35,764 nt of DNA from Candidatus Merdivicinus intestinigallinarum (lineage in GTDB: Bacteria; Bacillota; Clostridia; Oscillospirales; Ruminococcaceae): the NCBI GenBank assembly GCA_018713335.1, contig DVOW01000039.1, positions 1 to 35,764 of the forward strand, in the 5' to 3' direction. Positions 18,880 to 26,496 of this stretch are shown piece by piece. A program made the position numbers and the translations under genes. How positions within the stretch are numbered: the first letter of the stretch is position 1; every line of letters starts with the position of its first letter. The notes under the pieces were generated by a model. It saw only the letters and a program-made list of their open reading frames with translations. It was not told where the DNA came from and searched no databases.

Positions 18880-19440
18880 TTACAGCTCCATGATCTCTTT
18901 TTCTTTTTTCTCGGTCATCAGGTCGATGTCCTTGACGTATTTGTCCGTCAGCTTCTGGGTTTCCTTTTCGCCGTCTTTCAAATCGTCTTCGGTGAGCTCG
19001 CCGTTTTTCTTCATGGCTTTCAGCTTATCCATGGCATCCCGGCGGATGGAACGGACCGCGACCTTGCACTCCTCGCCCATTTTGCGGATGTCTTTGGCCA
19101 GCTCTTTACGGCGTTCCTCGGTCAGAGGCGGGAAGTTCAGGCGGATGACTTTGCCGTCGTTGTTGGGGGTAATGCCCAATTCAGAAGCCAGAATAGCCTT
19201 TTCAATGGATTTCAGGGTGGAAAGATCCCAGGGCTGTACCATCAATGTGCGGGCTTCCGGAACCGAAATAGCCGCCATCTGGTTGATGGGAGTGGGGCTG
19301 CCGTAATAGTCCACTGTAATTCTGTCCAAAACGGCAGGGTTCGCCCGGCCGGCCCGGATGGAAGTGAATTCTTTATCCAGGGCAGCCAAGGATTTCTGCA
19401 TTTTCTCTTCTGCTTTTTTCAACTGTTCTTTCATATCCAT
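18880..19440 (-). CDS. frr: Ribosome recycling factor
   Basis: A 186-residue two-domain protein that, with EF-G, splits the post-termination ribosome. Conserved segments include [46 protein letters not shown] and the final helix ending KEKEIMEL. The frame is open to a TTG at 19455. AGAAAGG, placed before the ATGs at 19440 and 19434, and the family's usual length of about 185 favour one of these. I use 19440; 19434 is equally possible. Confidence 0.96.
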   Translation of the reverse strand: MDMKEQLKKAEEKMQKSLAALDKEFTSIRAGRANPAVLDRITVDYYGSPTPINQMAAISVPEARTLMVQPWDLSTLKSIEKAILASELGITPNNDGKVIRLNFPPLTEERRKELAKDIRKMGEECKVAVRSIRRDAMDKLKAMKKNGELTEDDLKDGEKETQKLTDKYVKDIDLMTEKKEKEIMEL

Positions 19441-19467
19441 AACCCTTTCTGTCAAAAAATTACGAAG

Positions 19468-20178
19468 TTATTCCGGAAGGACCAGCGTCCCCACCTGGTC
19501 GCCGCGGACCGCTTTGACGATATTCTGCGGGTCCGCCAGATTAAAGACCAAAAGCGGGAGGCCGTTGTCCTTGCACATGGAAGCGGCGGTGGAGTCCATA
19601 ACGGCCAGGTTCTTGGTCAGGACGTCCGTAAAGGTCAAAGTGTCAAATTTTACCGCGTCAGCGAACTTATGGGGGTCCTTGTCATAAACGCCGTCCACCA
19701 TGGTTGCTTTCAGCACAATATCCGCTTCGATTTCCGCCGCGCGAAGGGACGCTGCTGTATCCGTGGAGAAAAACGGGTTGCCGGTGCCGCAGCCAAAAAT
19801 CACAACGCGCCCTTTTTCCAGGTGCCGTACCGCACGGTTGCGGATATAAGGCTCCGCCACTTCCTGCATGGCAATGGCCGTCTGGACACGCACAACCGCG
19901 CCGGTTTCTTCCAAAGCGTCCGCCACGGCCAGAGCGTTCATGGTAGTTCCCAGCATGCCGATGTGGTCGGCACGGGTGCGGTCCATGGCGCCGCTGCTGC
20001 GTCCCCGCCAGAAGTTCCCGCCGCCTACTACCACGGCGATCTGGGCTCCCATATCCACGCACTCTTTAATGGCGCGGCAGATGGGGCTGATGACGCTGTA
20101 ATCCAGACCGAATTTTTTCTCTCCGGCCAGCGCCTCTCCGCTGAGCTTCAAAAGGACTCTCTTATATTTTGGTTCCAA
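19468..20178 (-). CDS. pyrH: Uridylate kinase
   Basis: A 236-residue amino-acid-kinase-fold enzyme phosphorylating UMP to UDP. It begins [13 protein letters not shown] and contains [11 protein letters not shown], and the [14 protein letters not shown] block that binds UMP. The TTG at 20178 is preferred. It sits eight bases after GGAG and gives an N-terminus like the Bacillus protein. A GTG at 20187 is also in frame but directly abuts the ribosome binding site. First gene of the pyrH-frr-uppS-cdsA-dxr-rseP-ispG-polC cluster, with its own promoter. Confidence 0.96.
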   Translation of the reverse strand: MEPKYKRVLLKLSGEALAGEKKFGLDYSVISPICRAIKECVDMGAQIAVVVGGGNFWRGRSSGAMDRTRADHIGMLGTTMNALAVADALEETGAVVRVQTAIAMQEVAEPYIRNRAVRHLEKGRVVIFGCGTGNPFFSTDTAASLRAAEIEADIVLKATMVDGVYDKDPHKFADAVKFDTLTFTDVLTKNLAVMDSTAASMCKDNGLPLLVFNLADPQNIVKAVRGDQVGTLVLPE

Positions 20179-20213
20179 AATCGACACTCCATTCTGCGAA
20201 TTTATACAAACCT

Positions 20214-20242
20214 ATTCTACCTTATTTATCCCGTAATGTAAA
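20214..20242 (-). promoter_or_regulatory. Sigma-A promoter of the pyrH cluster
   Basis: Minus strand: TTTACA (20237-20242), 17-base spacer, TAGAAT (20214-20219). It lies about 30-60 bases upstream of pyrH, after the terminator of the preceding gene, so the pyrH-polC cluster starts here. Confidence 0.8.
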
Positions 20243-20304
20243 GAGAATCTCAAGAAAATTTCCGGGATTTTTGCAAATTCTTCCGGAATTGGCCTGATTT
20301 TCAT

Positions 20305-20331
20305 AAAAAACAAGGGCGCTTCCGCGCCCCC
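20305..20331 (-). terminator. Intrinsic terminator of the phosphoribosyltransferase-like gene
   Basis: Minus strand: GGGCGC-GGAA-GCGCCC, then TTGTTTTTT. It lies just after the stop codon at 20348 and upstream of the pyrH promoter, which separates the two transcripts. Confidence 0.85.
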
Positions 20332-20347
20332 TGCTGAGATTTTTGGG

Positions 20348-20986
20348 CTAAATTTTGGAATAGCCATAGCTGTTTACAATGGCGTCGATCTTATGCTGAG
20401 CTTTGCATTCGGGGCAGTCTTTAAAATCATAAGTATGGTAGTTGGGGATGTCCCGGAGAGAAAACAGGCTTTCGATCGGAACGCCGTTCATATCGGAAAT
20501 CGCGCTGAAAATGGCGGCGATCCCCATGACCTTCCCTCCGTAATATTTGATGCACTCCAAAGAACGGTTGATAGTCTTTCCCGTTGTAGCGGAAGCAATC
20601 ATCAAAAGGACATTCTTGTTCCAAACCATATTCTGGATATTGTCCCGGAAAATCAGCTGGCTGTTGGAATTAAACTCCGGCGTAATAACGCAGATATCCT
20701 TCTGGCTGTTGATGGCGCAGGTCCCATCCTCCGCAAGATAGGAAGCCAGATATCCTCCGATCACTTCGCAGCCGTCCATGCAGATAATGGTGTCCACATC
20801 CAGGTGCTGATAGGAGCTTGCCAGCATCTGCGCGGCTTCCATGGCCATTTGGCTGCGGTGCTTGATCGCGGTCAAATCGATATAATAATTGACATGGGAA
20901 TGGTTGGTTGCAAAGTGGCCGGGAATAATGGAGATCGTCATCTTCCCATTTCTCGGGGACTTGATTTTTATCGCTCTACTTTCCAA
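20348..20986 (-). CDS. Orotate-phosphoribosyltransferase-like protein with degenerate PRPP motif
   Basis: A 212-residue protein with the layout of a type I phosphoribosyltransferase: a hood region, then a central sheet segment DVDTIICMDGCEVIGGYLA (about 79-97). Next is NVLLMIASATTGKTINRSLE, which aligns with the PRPP loop (usually an acidic pair followed by TTGGT). Here the acidic pair is replaced by I-A, while TTGKT remains. The C-terminus has CPECKAQHK. The start is TTG at 20986, eight bases after a perfect AGGAGG. It has its own promoter and terminator. Some clostridial relatives are, as I recall, labelled orotate phosphoribosyltransferase; with the acids missing I would not assign that activity. 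It could be a PRPP-responsive or non-catalytic member. Confidence 0.7.
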   Translation of the reverse strand: MESRAIKIKSPRNGKMTISIIPGHFATNHSHVNYYIDLTAIKHRSQMAMEAAQMLASSYQHLDVDTIICMDGCEVIGGYLASYLAEDGTCAINSQKDICVITPEFNSNSQLIFRDNIQNMVWNKNVLLMIASATTGKTINRSLECIKYYGGKVMGIAAIFSAISDMNGVPIESLFSLRDIPNYHTYDFKDCPECKAQHKIDAIVNSYGYSKI

Positions 20987-21017
20987 AACAATAACCTCCT
21001 CTGTCTTTTATAATCAC

Positions 21018-21046
21018 ATTGTAGCACATCGCCGTACAAATTTCAA
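21018..21046 (-). promoter_or_regulatory. Sigma-A promoter of the phosphoribosyltransferase-like gene
   Basis: Minus strand: TTGAAA (21041-21046), 17-base spacer, TACAAT (21018-21023), with AGGAGG and the TTG start about 25 bases downstream. Confidence 0.8.
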
Positions 21047-21110
21047 GATTTTTATAGAAATAAAATCTATAAAACTTGATTTTTGTGTGTTATTTCCAAT
21101 TCAATGGTAT

Positions 21111-21146
21111 AAAAACTCCCTTTTACCGGCTTGCGGAAAAAGGGAG
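21111..21146 (-). terminator. Intrinsic terminator of the paaK-iorA-iorB-ACT operon
   Basis: Minus strand: CTCCCTTTT at 21138-21146 pairs with AAAAGGGAG, an inner CCG/CGG extends the stem, and TTTTTAT follows. It begins 10 bases after the ACT gene stop and closes the operon. Confidence 0.88.
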
Positions 21147-21155
21147 CAAATGAGT

Positions 21156-21587
21156 TTACATATCCCGGATTTCTTCTTCGGATACGATTTGAATGTGGTT
21201 CTGGGATAAAAGCTCCGCGGCGCGCTGATTGTCTGTGACGCGGAGGATCACGCAGGCGGATTTTTCGTTTTTGGAAATAAATGCGTACATATAATCGACG
21301 CTGATGCCGGAATTGAACAGCAGCTTCATGGGGAAGGACAGCCCGCCGGGCTGGTCGTTGATCCGAATCACGATAACATCCGTCAGGGAAACAGTGCAGT
21401 TATGGCTTTTCAGCACTTCCCGGCCCTTGTCGGGGTCGTTTAGTATCAGCCGCAGGATGCCGAAATCCGCTGTATCGGAAACAGATACGGCCCGGATATC
21501 CACTCCCGCATCCGCAAGGGCGGTTGTGATTTCCGCAAGGCGTCCAGGTTTGTTTTCAACAAAAACGGAAAGCTGTCTTGTAAACAT
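21156..21587 (-). CDS. Tandem ACT-domain protein, presumed regulator of aryl-pyruvate metabolism
   Basis: A 143-residue protein made of two ACT domains and nothing else. The first (about 1-68) reads RQLSVFVENKPGRLAEITTA. The second (about 69-143) has QPGGLSFPMKLLFNSGISVDY. The ATG at 21587 is chosen because the first ACT strand starts right there; the longer frame to 21686 overlaps iorB and adds an unrelated N-terminus. ACT domains bind amino acids and act in feedback. Placement as the last gene after paaK, iorA and iorB suggests that this protein senses an aromatic or branched amino acid and modulates those enzymes. The ligand and target are inference. Confidence 0.88.
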   Translation of the reverse strand: MFTRQLSVFVENKPGRLAEITTALADAGVDIRAVSVSDTADFGILRLILNDPDKGREVLKSHNCTVSLTDVIVIRINDQPGGLSFPMKLLFNSGISVDYMYAFISKNEKSACVILRVTDNQRAAELLSQNHIQIVSEEEIRDM

Positions 21588-21619
21588 AAATTGCCATCCC
21601 CTTTCTGAGTGTCTGTGTA

Positions 21620-22195
21620 TCAGCGGCACTGCCGGCCCAAGGCGAATGCCTTCCGGTTCAATTCCAAAAATTTCGACGGAACGCACTCATCAATGGCCTT
21701 CTGCCACATTTCTTCCGGGAAATCCAGCACATTGGAAACGGCCCCCATGAGCACCACGTTGGTGGCTTTCGCAGAACCGGCTTCTTCCGCCAGTTTCAGG
21801 GCGTCCACAAGCTTTATGTTCACGCTAAGATCAGAAAGCTTCCCCGCGATGTTCTCCGGATAAACCGCTGTGCCATTGATTACCGGCATGGGGGCAATTT
21901 CCTGGTTGTTGACCACAACGGCCCCATCTTTTTTCAAAAAGCTGATCCAGCGGGCCGCCTCCAGTAATTCAAAGGAGATAATCAGGTCAGCCTCCCCTTC
22001 GTTCACGACCGGGGACCAGACTTTTTCATCGGAATACTTCACATAAGTAACGACGGAACCGCCACGCTGGGACATCCCATGGACTTCCGAAACCTTTACG
22101 TCATAGCCGGCCTGCATCACCACATGGCCCAGCATCTTGCTGGCCAGAAGGCTTCCCTGCCCGCCGACGCCGACGATCATAACGCTTTTGTTCAT
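21620..22195 (-). CDS. iorB: Indolepyruvate:ferredoxin oxidoreductase, beta subunit
   Basis: A 191-residue gamma-domain-type subunit of the CoA-dependent 2-oxoacid:ferredoxin oxidoreductase family. The typical N-terminal VMIVGVGGQGSLLASKML is at residues 5-22, followed by EVHGMSQRGGSVVTYVKYS. With IorA it converts indolepyruvate, phenylpyruvate or hydroxyphenylpyruvate plus CoA to the arylacetyl-CoA, CO2 and reduced ferredoxin. The ATG at 22195 makes an ATGA overlap with the iorA stop. Confidence 0.94.
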   Translation of the reverse strand: MNKSVMIVGVGGQGSLLASKMLGHVVMQAGYDVKVSEVHGMSQRGGSVVTYVKYSDEKVWSPVVNEGEADLIISFELLEAARWISFLKKDGAVVVNNQEIAPMPVINGTAVYPENIAGKLSDLSVNIKLVDALKLAEEAGSAKATNVVLMGAVSNVLDFPEEMWQKAIDECVPSKFLELNRKAFALGRQCR

Positions 22196-23934
22196 GCTTT
22201 TTCCTCCTCTGTCGGAATGGCGTGGAACCGGCAGAGATCCGCGCAAAGCCCGCATCCCACGCATAAAGTATCGTCAATGGCGGCTTTGCCGTTTGCCACG
22301 CTGATGGCCGGGCAGCCCAGCCGCAGGCAGGCTTTGCAGCCCCGGCATTTTTCCGTGTCAATTTTCAGCGGCGCTTTGTGCTTCACATATTTGAGCAGTG
22401 CGCAGGGCCGCCGGGAAATCACCACGGAGGGTTCTTCCACAGCCAATTCCTCTTCAATAGCCTGACGGGTCTGGGCCAGGTCGTAAGGATCCACTACCCG
22501 CACCCGGTTGATGCCCACCGCAGCGCAGAGCTTCTCCAGGCTGACCTTCGCAGTCGGGTCGCCCTTCAGGGTGTAACCGGTGGTGGGATTCTGCTGATGA
22601 CCGGTCATGCCGGTAATAGAATTATCCAAAATAATGACGGTGGAAATCCCCTGGTTATAGGCAATATCGATGAGGCCGGTGATACCGGAATGGATAAAGG
22701 TGGAATCCCCGATTACCGCCACGGAACGGGCGGCGGATTCCTTCCCTCTGGCGGTATTGAAGCCGTGGAGGCCGGAAATGGAAGCGCCCATGCAGATCGT
22801 GGTATCCATAGCGGACAAAGGCGCGCTGGCTCCCAGGGTATAGCAGCCGATATCGCCGGAAACCATGACCTTCAGCTGGTTCAGCACAAAGAACAATCCG
22901 CGGTGCGGGCACCCGGCGCAGAGGACAGGCGGACGGCCCGGGATATTTTCCGGAAATGTAAAGGTATTTTCCTTTTCACCAAAAAGTTTCTCTGCAATGA
23001 GCTTCTGGGAAAACTCGCCGACCCAGGGGAACAGCTCTTTGCCGATGCCGTTTACGCCGATTTTCCGGCAGTGGGTTTCAATAATATCATCCAATTCTTC
23101 AATGATATAGAGGGTGTCCACTTTGGCGGCAAAATCCTGGATGAGCTTCACAGGAAGCGGGTTTACGAGCCCCAGCTTCAGGTAGCTGGCGCTGTCCCCC
23201 AACACTTCCCGGGCATATTGATATGTAGAACCGGCCGCGATGACGCCGATTTTCGTATCGTTCCAGAATACCTGGTTTAAGGGGGTGGTTTCCGCAAATT
23301 CCCGGAGCTTGGCCGTCCGTTCCTCCACCACAACATGCTTTGCCTTGGCGAAGGCCGGCATCATGACGTATTTGGCCGGGTCTTTTTGATACTCCTTCAA
23401 AGGAAGCTCCTGCCGGTCCCCTGTTTCCACCAGGCTTTGGGAGTGGGAAATCCGGGTGGACATCCGCAGGATCACCGGCGTATCGAATTGTTCTGAAATT
23501 TCATAGGCCGCTTTGGTATAGGCCAGGGCGTCCGCGGAATCCGCAGGCTCCAGCATGGGAACCTTGGCCGCAATGGCGTAGTGCCGGGAATCCTGCTCGT
23601 TCTGAGAGGAATGCATCCCGGGGTCGTCCGCTACCGCAATGACCATCCCGGCGTTTACCCCCGCGTAAGACGCGGTAAACAACGGGTCCGCGGCAACGTT
23701 CAAACCAACGTGCTTCATGCCGCAGAAGGAACGTTTTCCGCCGATGGCGCTGCCGATGGCAACCTCCATGGCCACCTTCTCATTGGGCGCCCACTCCGCG
23801 TAGATTTCCGGATATTTGGCGGCGGCCTCCGTGATTTCCGTGCTGGGGGTGCCGGGATAGCTGGAAACAACCCCGCATCCGGCCTCGTATAGTCCTCTGG
23901 CAACTGCCTCGTTGCCCAGCAGTAACTCTTTCAA
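22192..23934 (-). CDS. iorA: Indolepyruvate:ferredoxin oxidoreductase, alpha subunit
   Basis: A 580-residue thiamine-diphosphate enzyme. The pyrimidine-binding part comes first (SYPGTPSTEITEAA, EKVAMEVAIGSAIGGKRS). The TPP-binding part follows, with CAGCPHRG, SGDIGCYTLG and GDSTFIHSGITGL followed by DNSITGMTGHQQNP. The last 60 residues carry two 4Fe-4S ferredoxin motifs. The first reads CRGCKACLRLGCP and the second CVGCGLCADLC. Size and domain order are normal for IorA. The start is TTG at 23934, nine bases after AAAGGA. It lies 34 bp after paaK, and the ligase and oxidoreductase both handle arylacetyl-CoA. Confidence 0.95.
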   Translation of the reverse strand: MKELLLGNEAVARGLYEAGCGVVSSYPGTPSTEITEAAAKYPEIYAEWAPNEKVAMEVAIGSAIGGKRSFCGMKHVGLNVAADPLFTASYAGVNAGMVIAVADDPGMHSSQNEQDSRHYAIAAKVPMLEPADSADALAYTKAAYEISEQFDTPVILRMSTRISHSQSLVETGDRQELPLKEYQKDPAKYVMMPAFAKAKHVVVEERTAKLREFAETTPLNQVFWNDTKIGVIAAGSTYQYAREVLGDSASYLKLGLVNPLPVKLIQDFAAKVDTLYIIEELDDIIETHCRKIGVNGIGKELFPWVGEFSQKLIAEKLFGEKENTFTFPENIPGRPPVLCAGCPHRGLFFVLNQLKVMVSGDIGCYTLGASAPLSAMDTTICMGASISGLHGFNTARGKESAARSVAVIGDSTFIHSGITGLIDIAYNQGISTVIILDNSITGMTGHQQNPTTGYTLKGDPTAKVSLEKLCAAVGINRVRVVDPYDLAQTRQAIEEELAVEEPSVVISRRPCALLKYVKHKAPLKIDTEKCRGCKACLRLGCPAISVANGKAAIDDTLCVGCGLCADLCRFHAIPTEEEKA

Positions 23935-23968
23935 ACAATTCAGTCCTTTCCATTATAGTAGAATCATG

Positions 23969-25267
23969 CTATTGTTCGTTCCGCAGATCCACGATTCGTT
24001 TCGCTTTGCCTTGGAACCGTTCAATGGATTTGGGTTCGCAGAGGGTCACCTTGGTGTCAATGCCCAGGACCGTTTTCAGCGCCGCCCGGACATTGGCCTG
24101 GATCTCCGACAGCTTTTTGTACTCATCCAGCAAACTGCCGTCCACCAGCTCCACACGGACCTCCAAAGTGTCCATGTAGCCTTCCCGCCGCAGCACCAGC
24201 TGATAATGGGGGCCGATATTGGGCAGGCCAATGAGGACGCTTTCGATTTGGGTCGGGAACACATTGACTCCCCGAATCTTCATCATATCGTCACTGCGGC
24301 CCTTGATCTTGTCCATGCGGACGTGGGTGCGGCCGCACTTGCAGGTGTCGTAATTCAGCCGGGTCAAGTCTTTCGTGCGGTAGCGAAGAAGCGGGAATCC
24401 TTCCTTAGTTAAAGTGGTCATGACCAGCTCGCCGGTTTCCCCTTCCGGCAGGACATCGCCGGTGTCTGGGTTGATGATCTCCGGCAGGAAATGGTCCTCC
24501 GCGATGTGCATTCCTTCCCGGTAAATGCACTCGCCGGACACGCCGGGGCCCATGAGTTCGCTCATGCCGTAGTTGTCCGTGGCGAAAATATGGAAGCTCT
24601 TTTCCACTTCCTCCCGCATTTCCGGCGTGCAGCCTTCGGAGCCGAACAAACCCAGGCGCAGCTTCAAGTCGTTGATAACGCCTTTTTCCCGGGCAACCTC
24701 GCTCATGTATAAGGCGTAGGAAGGGGTGCTGACCAGGGCCGTTGTCCCGAAGTCCTTTAAAATCATCACCTGTTTCTCCGTATTGCCGCTGGAGATCGGA
24801 ATAACAGACGCGCCGATTTTTTCCAGACCGTAATGCAGGCCCAATGCTCCAGTAAACAGCCCGTATCCGAAGGAAATCTGGACGATATCCTCATCCGTCG
24901 TTCCCACCGCCACGCAAAGCCGGGCTACCAGATCCGACCAGGTGTCCAAGTCCTTTTTGGTGTAGCCTACTACCGTGGGTTTTCCGGTGGTGCCGCTGGA
25001 TGCGTGAATCCGGGCGATATTTTTAAGCGGCTGTGCAAACAGCCCGTAAGGATAGGTGTCCCGGATATCCGCCTTTGTTGTAAAGGGAATATACTGTACA
25101 TCGGAAAGGCATTTAATCTTATCCGGTGTTACGCCGCAGCTGTCCAGACGCTTGTGATAAAACTCCACGTTATCATAGCAGTATCGGACGACCCATTTCA
25201 GGCGTTCCAGCTGAACTGCCCGTATTTTGTCCCGCGGCATAGTTTCCAGGTCTTTTTGAAAAAACAT
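23969..25267 (-). CDS. paaK: Phenylacetate-CoA ligase (arylacetate-CoA ligase)
   Basis: A 432-residue adenylate-forming enzyme of the PaaK family that joins arylacetate, ATP and CoA. The AMP loop ASSGTTGKPTVVGYTKKD is at residues 89-106. YGMSELMGPGV is the A5 region, and DLTRLNYD and KIKGRSDDMMKIRGVNVFP form the hinge. The C-terminal PaaK domain begins near residue 330. The ATG at 25267 fits the family start; an in-frame ATG at 25333 is rejected because it overlaps the -35 element of a good promoter. First gene of the paaK-iorA-iorB-ACT operon. Depending on redox state, the operon could ferment aromatic amino acids to arylacetates, or take up arylacetates for amino acid synthesis. Confidence 0.93.
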   Translation of the reverse strand: MFFQKDLETMPRDKIRAVQLERLKWVVRYCYDNVEFYHKRLDSCGVTPDKIKCLSDVQYIPFTTKADIRDTYPYGLFAQPLKNIARIHASSGTTGKPTVVGYTKKDLDTWSDLVARLCVAVGTTDEDIVQISFGYGLFTGALGLHYGLEKIGASVIPISSGNTEKQVMILKDFGTTALVSTPSYALYMSEVAREKGVINDLKLRLGLFGSEGCTPEMREEVEKSFHIFATDNYGMSELMGPGVSGECIYREGMHIAEDHFLPEIINPDTGDVLPEGETGELVMTTLTKEGFPLLRYRTKDLTRLNYDTCKCGRTHVRMDKIKGRSDDMMKIRGVNVFPTQIESVLIGLPNIGPHYQLVLRREGYMDTLEVRVELVDGSLLDEYKKLSEIQANVRAALKTVLGIDTKVTLCEPKSIERFQGKAKRIVDLRNEQ

Positions 25268-25304
25268 GATGCTCCGTCCTTTCCCAGTATACAGTTCCCT
25301 TTTT

Positions 25305-25333
25305 ATTGTACTTGCTTTTTCACAAAAAAGCAA
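25305..25333 (-). promoter_or_regulatory. paaK proximal promoter P2
   Basis: Minus strand: TTGCTT (25328-25333), 17-base spacer, TACAAT (25305-25310). The -35 element and spacer are covered by the perfect inverted repeat at 25311-25334. Confidence 0.7.
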
Positions 25334-25334
25334 G
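25311..25334. promoter_or_regulatory. Perfect inverted repeat over paaK P2, candidate operator
   Basis: CTTGCTTTTT (25311-25320) and AAAAAGCAAG (25325-25334) are perfect 10-base inverted copies, four bases apart. The repeat exactly fills the region from the -35 box to the -10 box of P2. A bound repressor here would block the promoter. As RNA it would only be transcribed from P1, where it could form a leader hairpin. Confidence 0.6.
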
Positions 25335-25389
25335 GGATACTGACATAAAATTAACCGGCGAAATATTTTATCGCTTTAAAGTAAACCTA

Positions 25390-25418
25390 ATTATAACATA
25401 TTTTCCATCCCCCTACAA
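25390..25418 (-). promoter_or_regulatory. paaK distal promoter P1
   Basis: Minus strand: TTGTAG (25413-25418), 17-base spacer, consensus TATAAT (25390-25395). With P2 it forms a tandem pair before the operon. P1 is inside the 310-bp gap 25268-25577, which otherwise holds only the divergent transporter promoter and short palindromes. Confidence 0.7.
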
Positions 25419-25437
25419 GGAATGAATCAGACAAAAT

Positions 25438-25454
25438 ACAATACTTAATATTGT
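25438..25454. repeat. Short AT-rich palindrome in the divergent regulatory region
   Basis: ACAATA (25438-25443) and TATTGT (25449-25454) are inverted copies with a five-base centre. It lies between paaK P1 and the transporter promoter, a position suitable for a regulator acting on both. Short and AT-rich, so it may be chance. Confidence 0.3.
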
Positions 25455-25502
25455 GCAATCGAAACAAATGCCAGAATAAAATAAAGAATTTTGTGACAGG
25501 CA

Positions 25503-25531
25503 TTGACACTTTAGTGTGATAATGCTATAAT
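25503..25531 (+). promoter_or_regulatory. Sigma-A promoter of the amino acid ABC transporter
   Basis: Full consensus TTGACA (25503-25508) and TATAAT (25526-25531) with a 17-base spacer. ACACT (25506-25510) and AGTGT (25513-25517) form a small palindrome overlapping the end of the -35 box, a possible operator. Such a strong promoter is likely to be held down by a regulator. Confidence 0.88.
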
Positions 25532-25577
25532 AAATTAACTCAATCCGATAACATGAACAAAGTGGAGATGAATTGTT

Positions 25578-26429
25578 ATGAACAAATGGAAAAAAGCTGT
25601 TTCCTGCACCCTTGCGGGCGTTATGGCCGCCCTGTCCCTTGCTTCCTGCGGTGGAAATGCGGATAAGGAGTACGTAACCTTAGAGGAAGATTTAGGGTCC
25701 GAGGTGTACGCCATCGGCTTCCGGGCCGACGATGTGGCGCTGGCCCAGGAAGTCCAGCGGATCCTGGATGAAATGGTGGAAGACGGGACCGCGGCGGAGA
25801 TTTCGGAAAAATGGTTCGGTACAGACTTAATCATCAATGACCAGCCCTATCCGGTGGAAAAAGAGCCGGCCGCCGATGACACATCTTTGGAAGATTTAAA
25901 GGCCCGGGGCGAATTTATCATGGGCTTGGACGACAGCTTCCCGCCTATGGGCTTTATGAATGAAGAAAACGAAATTGTGGGCGTGGACATTGACCTGGCG
26001 ACGGAAGTGTGCGAGCGCATGGGGGTTACCCTGAAAGTACAGCCCATTAACTGGGACGCCAAGGAAATGGAACTGAACAACGGCAATATTGACTGCATCT
26101 GGAACGGCATGACTGTCACAGAGGAACGGATGGAAGCCATGTATCTTTCCAAGCCTTACTTAAATAACCGCCAGGTGGTCATTGTGGAAAAAGGCAGCGG
26201 CATTGAGAGCCTGGACGATTTGGAAGGCAAAATTGTCGGTCTTCAGAAGGGTTCCTCCGCGGAACAGGCCCTGGCGGACAGCCGTGTCGCGGATAAGGTG
26301 GGCTCTGTCCAGACCTATGATGAAAACGTCACCGCCTTTATGGACCTGCAAAACGGCCGAATCGACGCTTTCCTGGTGGATGAGGTCGCAGGTAATTACA
26401 TCGTTGCCAATCAGGGCGATGTGCAGTGA
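25578..26429 (+). CDS. Polar amino acid ABC transporter substrate-binding lipoprotein, circularly permuted
   Basis: A 283-residue lipoprotein with a signal peptide and lipobox LASC (lipidated C24). The binding-protein fold is recognisable, but its order is changed. Residues 31-86 (EEDLGSEVYAIGFR, then DGTAAEISEKWFG) are the block that normally ends such proteins. A short linker (87-102) follows. Then comes the normal beginning (SLEDLKARGEFIMGLDDSF, FPPMGF, VGVDIDLATEV), lobe 2, and finally GRIDAFLVDEVAGNYIVANQ, where the protein stops. The missing continuation is exactly the block at the N-terminus. Permease and ATPase genes follow, so it is probably functional. It should bind a polar or aromatic amino acid outside the membrane. 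A strong promoter precedes it, and a stem-loop follows. Confidence 0.9.
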   Translation: MNKWKKAVSCTLAGVMAALSLASCGGNADKEYVTLEEDLGSEVYAIGFRADDVALAQEVQRILDEMVEDGTAAEISEKWFGTDLIINDQPYPVEKEPAADDTSLEDLKARGEFIMGLDDSFPPMGFMNEENEIVGVDIDLATEVCERMGVTLKVQPINWDAKEMELNNGNIDCIWNGMTVTEERMEAMYLSKPYLNNRQVVIVEKGSGIESLDDLEGKIVGLQKGSSAEQALADSRVADKVGSVQTYDENVTAFMDLQNGRIDAFLVDEVAGNYIVANQGDVQ

Positions 26430-26442
26430 CAAAATAGTTCCG

Positions 26443-26474
26443 ATCGGGGTTCTGTGATGGAATCCCGATTTTTT
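26443..26474 (+). terminator. Stem-loop with U-tract between binding protein and permease
   Basis: ATCGGGGTTC (26443-26452) pairs with GAATCCCGAT (26460-26469), with one G-U pair and a seven-base loop. TTTTT follows at 26470-26474. It is a likely partial terminator that makes the binding protein more abundant than the permease and ATPase, a common arrangement. Confidence 0.7.
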
Positions 26475-26496
26475 CGGACAGATTGTGGAGGCTTGT

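Noticed and set aside
18826-20241. A 471-codon open frame on the plus strand opposite uppS, frr and pyrH
   Set aside because: It lies entirely antisense to three well-conserved genes, is rich in His, Gln and Phe as such shadows are, and has no ribosome binding site or family motif.
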